Assembly: GCA_031213475.1 (NCBI GenBank)
Contig: JARUPZ010000003.1
Span: forward strand, 16,920,869-16,984,868
Direction of reading: 5' to 3'
Source: Nereocystis luetkeana
Taxonomy: Eukaryota > Sar > Phaeophyceae > Laminariales > Laminariaceae
Length of the DNA: 64,000 nt
In this document: positions 59,301 through 64,000 of the stretch, one piece after another
Layout: every line of letters begins with the position of its first letter
Numbering within the stretch: the stretch's first letter is position 1
Translations under genes and position numbers: made by a program
The notes under the pieces: model-generated
What the model was told of the DNA's origin: nothing
Seen by the model: the letters and a program-made list of their open reading frames with translations, nothing else
Database searches by the model: none

Positions 59301-62300
59301 GTGTTCTGGCAGGCTCGCTCCATGACAGCCTTCAGGGTAGCCCGTGTGCCGTACTTGTGCTCCAAGTTGATAAGCGAAACCCAAAGGTTGTACCGCTCTT
59401 GCTCCAGCCGGAAGGAAACCGCTTTCAGCCCCCTTTCCGCCACAGATCGGGCACCCTACAAGCACCACGTTCAAGCAAAAACGTATCAAGGCCGTCGGGA
59501 GCAAATACAGGGGCGAATCCGACATACAAATACATCACTGAGGTGAAACTGTTGTCCCATTTTACACCGCAAACGGTATACCTGGTATATATCCAATCTA
59601 ACCCCAGGTACTCGTCTCCCAGAACGACTAAGAGCCCACTAGTATTCCGTGTCATTTTTTCCCAATATATATATATATATAATGTAATATATGACCCGTT
59701 CTACGATAGAGGTAGCACATTTCCGCTATTTTTTTTCTGAAAGAGGGGGTTCCTTGATCCCATATGGTCGGAATGGCAGTCAATCTTGACTTTCGACAAT
59801 AAACGTTTGGTAGACTTGGGCCATGGGATTGTTCACCGCGATGCAGTTTGGTTTCTGCTGAAGTTAGTTTTCGGGTGAGGTATGGAGCTCCTCAAGTGAG
59901 GAGCCTCGAGAAAATTTCGTGTGAATCTCTATCGTAAAGTCTGCCGAGCTACCTGGAGAAGCAGCTGCAGCAGCAACAGCCACGTCCTCCAGCCCATGCG
60001 GTGTTCTCCGTGTTTGTGGACTGGCTGACTAGCTTTATTTCACCCGTGTTTTAGGCCACATTGTTCTGGCAAAACACCCGGCATTGAGTTTGATGTGGAG
60101 GGATTTGCGTGTATTTTGCGGACGAAAGAAAAACAAGAATTAAAAGGCTATTCTCACGGTTTTTTACTGATTTCCGTGAAAGTAAATAGTTCCCCTGGGG
60201 TTTCCAAGCATACCAACACATTGTCCCAGTACTTTGGCAGGCGTTTCTTATTGCAGCCCCATACGGCTCGCAGAACAAGACACAGGTGTCACGCGCGAAC
60301 GTGCTCCCCTCGTTTTTACGATCATGTCAACAGCTCTAGCGTCGAGATATACGACATATTGGCCGATTTATGACCTGTAGAGGAATCGCACGTGTTGTAT
60401 GTAATAGTAGTATCCGCCGCTTTAACCCCTATATGTAAGAACGCCGCCTCCGCAAGTAACCCGAACAATTGACATATTCCAAGAACGGGGGACCATAGTA
60501 CATAGAACCAAATATTGTTCGGAAAAATAGGTGAATATATAGGCTGTTGCCTGTAACGTAGGTCCTATTTACTATGGTCCCCCGTTGGTGATACGGTCAC
60601 AGGGATTGGGAGTTCCATTGTATTCATTAAATGTGTTCTTGCCCGAAGGTAGAAAGTAACGTTATTTCTGGATCCAGTTCGTAGTGGAATATACCGAATA
60701 AATATACTAAATATATATATGAGGGGTTACAGCGCCCGCGTACACCATGGCTTTGGCTGTTGGCATAGACGAGGGCGCAGCGCGGACGCGTCTCGTGCTG
60801 AGACTTGTCCGCCAAAAAATAAAGATTTTGGTTGGCGCTACTCGCTTGTTCCCGGATAGGGTGATGAAGGGCGTGCCGTGTTGGGGACATGTGTTTGGGG
60901 CACCTCCGGCAGAAAGACACCCAGTCAGAGCACTGGATGCTGTGCTGGTGCCGCTGAACCGGGGCATCCCTTGCATCCACCTCTCCCCGACCAAGAGACC
61001 ACGAGAGCATCCGTCTGCCGTACTCATATCAACCAAGTCGTAGCGGCCACCACTGCTGCTATTGTGGTCCTTGCTGTTAATAGCAGGGGAATGATCGGAT
61101 GACCGAGTGGAGGTGACAGGCTGTTCCCAATTTTGTCTGCCAAATTCGGCTCTACCAACAAAAAGAGAACACAAATTTATTCTTGGCGTGATTTTACCCC
61201 AAGCATATATTTGTATGTTGCGCACCACGCATCGCGACAAAATCGCCCATACCCGATGTTCTTGAAAAATTCGAGAGGAACCCGATTTGGCTCCAAAGGT
61301 CAAATATCGCGATATTCGTGAGTTTTATATATATCTACTGTAAGCGAAGGACAGGAATTAAAACACTTCCGTAAACACCATGTTGAATAACGCCATCTAC
61401 ACTACTACGAAAACTTCATATCGTAGGTGCTAAATTAAGTAAAAGGATATCCCCCCAAAAAAGTGGTACAAAAATAGTGCTAATAATAGTAGCGTACAGA
61501 GCCGTGCCACCCAAAGTGCAATTCAACCGTTTCAAGAAAAAGTGCTCACTCTCATCATGTTAACAAGACACGCATTAAGGTCCTCACCCCCCTTCCTAAA
61601 CACTGATTTCGAAAGACTTGCGGAACAAAACAGAACACATCGACGACACCTGCAGGAATGATGCTAGAATGTTAAGTCCGGTTGCTATTCCTACTTCTTA
61701 CCTCGACATCGGCGAGAGACAACTTGAAGGCCATGTACTTGACCCAGAGCAGGGAGTTGTTCGGTTCGGCGATCATGAGCCTCTCGAAGTCTCCAGCCGT
61801 CTCGGGGGTACCATCCTACACAAAAACAGTAGACAAAGCATCAAGAGAAAAATATAACAGTAGTACGCATCATCGTTAGCATACTTCGCACCAGGCATGA
61901 ATATATAGCATGATCACCATCATGACCATCATTACTTTCTCGGAAAGAAAACATCAGAGGATACACGAAAGCAAAACAGCAGTACCTGGTACGCGTCATC
62001 GTTAGCATAGAACATGACGGCCATCATTTTTTTTCAAGAGAACATCAGGATAAACGCAGACATGACAGTGGTAGGCATCATCGTTAGCATAGAACATTAC
62101 CACCATCATAAACATCATGATGGCTAGAACGACAAAAACATCACCTTATATAGTTTTTAGCATGACGGAGCCGTTTCCACACCCATCGTCAACTCTAGGA
62201 CGAAAAAATCACCATCGTCATGATAATTAGTACTGTCACCATCTCATCCCCACCATCACCATGGTCTATATCGCTAGCTAGGATGCCAGCAAAAGTGACC

Positions 62301-64000
62301 GACAAACAAACGAAAATAATGGGATCGATCTCGCGGTGAAGAGTACACCCACCAGGTATTAAAAAGAAATTTCAACCCATTCATGAACACAATCAAGCAC
62401 CATATTCGACACAATCAAATCCCCGCGCTTTCGCGGCTTTTCCACCAAAGACCCAACACGTCAGCATCGAACCATTCGTATACACGGCAATAAAAACATG
62501 AGATAACGAAAGCGCATTCAAGTTTGGCACCCAAGGGCAGCAGCATCGCGAGCCTCATCACCACTGCCGGTCGAACATACCTCGTCCTGCAAAGCTCTTT
62601 CCCTCGCGGCAATCCGGTCCTCCTCCTCTCTCCGCTCCTTCGCCTTCTTCCGAGATCGATGACTCTTGCTCCTGACACACAACAGGCAACAGGTCATTTA
62701 GTCCAACATAAATCTTGGGGGGCGTCGTAACGGCACAAGCAGTTTTTATAATATACTATAAAATGTATCAACTCTATTTGAAGCGACTTGACCCAAAATC
62801 CGGAGGGGGGGGGGGGGCTGTTCTAAAGGAGGTCGACATCATTTTTTCATACCAGGTACAGTTAAAAGTATAGAATGTGTACGGTACCCAATAAAAATTT
62901 AATAATAGTGGTATATCAAACGGTATCAAAGGTAAACCGGTAAAATCCAAGCACAGAGGTAAACCTCGGAGGGCGCTGAATAGCTATGCTATCTGCACAA
63001 AGTCTTCTATAAATATTGCAGTCAAGTTGGTTAAGGCTTCTGTAACGAACGCAACAACACCGCGAGTAGCTGAATGGAATAAATTTGGTTGCATAAAACA
63101 AAGTTGGCTGAAAAAAAAATACAATCGGTTGAACAAACAAAAATAGTTGGTTTGGTTCGTCTTATCACCCACCCGTTGCCGTCACCCCCCCCGTTGTCTC
63201 CATCGCTCTCGTCATCGCTGTCTTCGTCCTCATCGCTGCTGGCCCCTGCGCCGCCCATCGAACCCAAACTACCAAAGTCAAGGCTAAACGCGTTGGCACC
63301 CTTCCCAGTCACCCCACCACCACCCAAGCCCTCCTCGAGCACGCTTCGTGGTCGCTTGGAACTCCTCCAGTCTTCTTCGTTCTCGTTCTCTTCTTCTTCG
63401 TCACTGTCGTCCTCCTCCTCCTCGCTGTCATTATCATCACCATCACCATCATCATCATCATCATCATCATCTTGTTCTTCATCTGTCTCGGCTTGATCGT
63501 CCTCGTCGTCGGACACGTCCATCGCCGATACGGCTTTCAACAATTTTTGGCCGCCACTCCCATCTCCTCCATCGTCCTCGTCGTCGCCGCTCTCTTGGTC
63601 ACCGTCGCTGTCGCTGCCCTCAGAGTCCGAACTGTCCGGGTCATCCTTGAAGTAGCTCGGCTTCAAGCTCAGGCTCAGTCGCTTCTTACTTCGCTCCACC
63701 TGTGGCGTGTGGGGTGCATGCGCGGTATGGTATGATTGTCGAAAATAATTTGTGAGTGTCGGAGGCATACCTGGTGTATTCCCGAAAAGAAATTGCGCGC
63801 CACATTTCAAAGGGCTACAACATGAAAAATCACGACCCCAGCACAGCATTGCGCAGCACACCATACCGACTACCTGGTACCTGTATACCATGATAGCACC
63901 CGACTGTGATACCGCACATCCATCACACTATTGCGGGGGGGGGGGCATATTAAATAGGACCTACGGTACATGCACAAACCTATATATTTTCACAACAATA
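56089..64000 (-). CDS. RRP5: rRNA biogenesis protein RRP5/PDCD11, C-terminal part (runs off the window)
   Basis: Nucleolar factor needed for early pre-rRNA cleavages in both ribosomal subunits. Exons in transcript order: 63699-63173, 62671-62581, 61815-61702, 59455-59267, 58755-58675, 57609-57491, 56869-56704, 56229-56089. Lengths and phases close exactly to 475 codons plus TAG. The first visible exon starts VERSKKRLSLSLKPSYF, the linker that normally follows the last S1 domain, then a very acidic stretch of about 150 residues. Next is a basic KKAKERREEE segment and then HAT/TPR repeats: AGDFERLMIAEPNNSLLWVK, QERYNLWVSLINLEHKYG, KKVWVAYQLLRLRRGD, FAQNEFEHGSVERGRSVFEG and PKRLDLWNVYLDKEIKAGD, ending in FKKYLQFEMDHGDE. 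The N-terminal S1 domains must lie beyond 64000. The gene is convergent with its left neighbour. All visible introns are GT-AG. Confidence 0.95.
58517..58625. mobile_element. MITE family A copy
   Basis: TATTACGGGGTACCATAGTT at the left and CTATGGTCCCCCGTAATA at the right, about 50 bp downstream (in gene sense) of the RRP5 exon at 58675-58755. Confidence 0.92.
59697..59940. mobile_element. MITE family E copy
   Basis: CGTTCTACGATAGAGGTAGC at the left; TGTGAATCTCTATCGTAAAG at the right. It aligns along its length with 13138-13376, about 75% alike by eye. RRP5 intron. Confidence 0.75.
60485..60586. mobile_element. MITE family A copy, short ends
   Basis: ACGGGGGACCATAGTACATA at the left and ACTATGGTCCCCCGT at the right; the outer TATT and AATA are missing. 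RRP5 intron. Confidence 0.88.
63929..64000. mobile_element. MITE family A copy, cut by the window end
   Basis: TATTGCGGGGGGGGGGGCATA, then AAATAGGACCTACGGTAC, then CAACAATA at the edge. RRP5 intron. Confidence 0.82.

Larger units (their letters stand above)
3710..63879. repeat. Dispersed 9-bp palindrome TACCWGGTA, at least 39 copies
   Basis: Exact copies start at 3710, 3963, 4108, 4128, 4526, 4777, 4986, 11719, 11739, 12433, 13386, 13592, 14014, 14530, 15434, 18553, 27450, 28617, 30147, 32689, 32696, 34014, 37353, 39327, 39393, 45028, 46063, 46218, 47855, 48201, 49095, 52046, 54772, 56631, 57977, 59579, 61983, 62850 and 63871. About 0.5 would be expected at even base use. None lies in an exon of the three recognised genes. 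Confidence 0.95.

Noticed and set aside
1-64000. Retrovirus, LTR element, Polinton or other virus-like copy
   Set aside because: No long terminal repeats, reverse transcriptase, integrase, capsid or DNA polymerase B signatures were seen in any frame.

Overview
The window is eukaryotic nuclear DNA. Coding sequence is cut into short exons by GT-AG introns (two look GC-AG), and the rest is filled with dispersed repeats, microsatellites and minisatellites. Four protein-coding loci were found in 64 kb. They give low gene density, introns of 157 bp to about 13.3 kb, and many non-autonomous transposons, so a large repeat-rich genome. The FAD synthase carries its domains in the order I recall for plant proteins (PAPS-reductase-like domain first, molybdopterin-binding domain last) and opposite to human FLAD1. 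With the acidic, Ser- and Gly-rich protein tails this suits an alga or another protist, for example a stramenopile. I cannot name the organism.

Layout. (1) 1313-28942, + strand: two-domain FAD synthase in 13 exons, 554 residues from 27.6 kb; intron 2 alone spans 2525-15787. (2) 28943-35278: intergenic, with tRNA-derived SINEs, an 832-bp inverted-repeat element, a 166-bp inverted-repeat element and a (TAC)n tract. (3) 35279-44542, + strand: DNAJC21-type J protein in 9 exons, starting with a 15-nt exon. (4) 44543-47403: intergenic, with a MITE, a 283-bp inverted-repeat element and a 979-bp hAT-type element with an 8-bp target duplication. (5) About 47421-54543, + strand: an unrecognised protein gene, clear in its 3' two thirds and less certain upstream. 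(6) 54544-56088: gap between convergent genes. (7) 56089 to beyond 64000, - strand: the C-terminal 475 residues of RRP5/PDCD11, eight exons joined in phase.

Two of the recognised genes serve ribosome production: RRP5 acts in early pre-rRNA processing and DNAJC21 in late 60S maturation. FAD synthase is a housekeeping flavin enzyme. The genes are not an operon and share no evident regulation.

The most unusual feature is non-coding. A 9-bp near-palindrome, TACCWGGTA, occurs at least 39 times, against about 0.5 expected. Comparing copies of one MITE family shows that it arrives as an exact 7-bp insertion (ACCWGGT) at a TA step. I read these as scars or micro-insertions of an undescribed TA-targeting process. 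A second palindrome, CTATTAATAG, has the form expected if the same MITE family excised and left its terminal TT/AA. No virus-like element, CRISPR array, rRNA gene or convincing free-standing tRNA gene was found.
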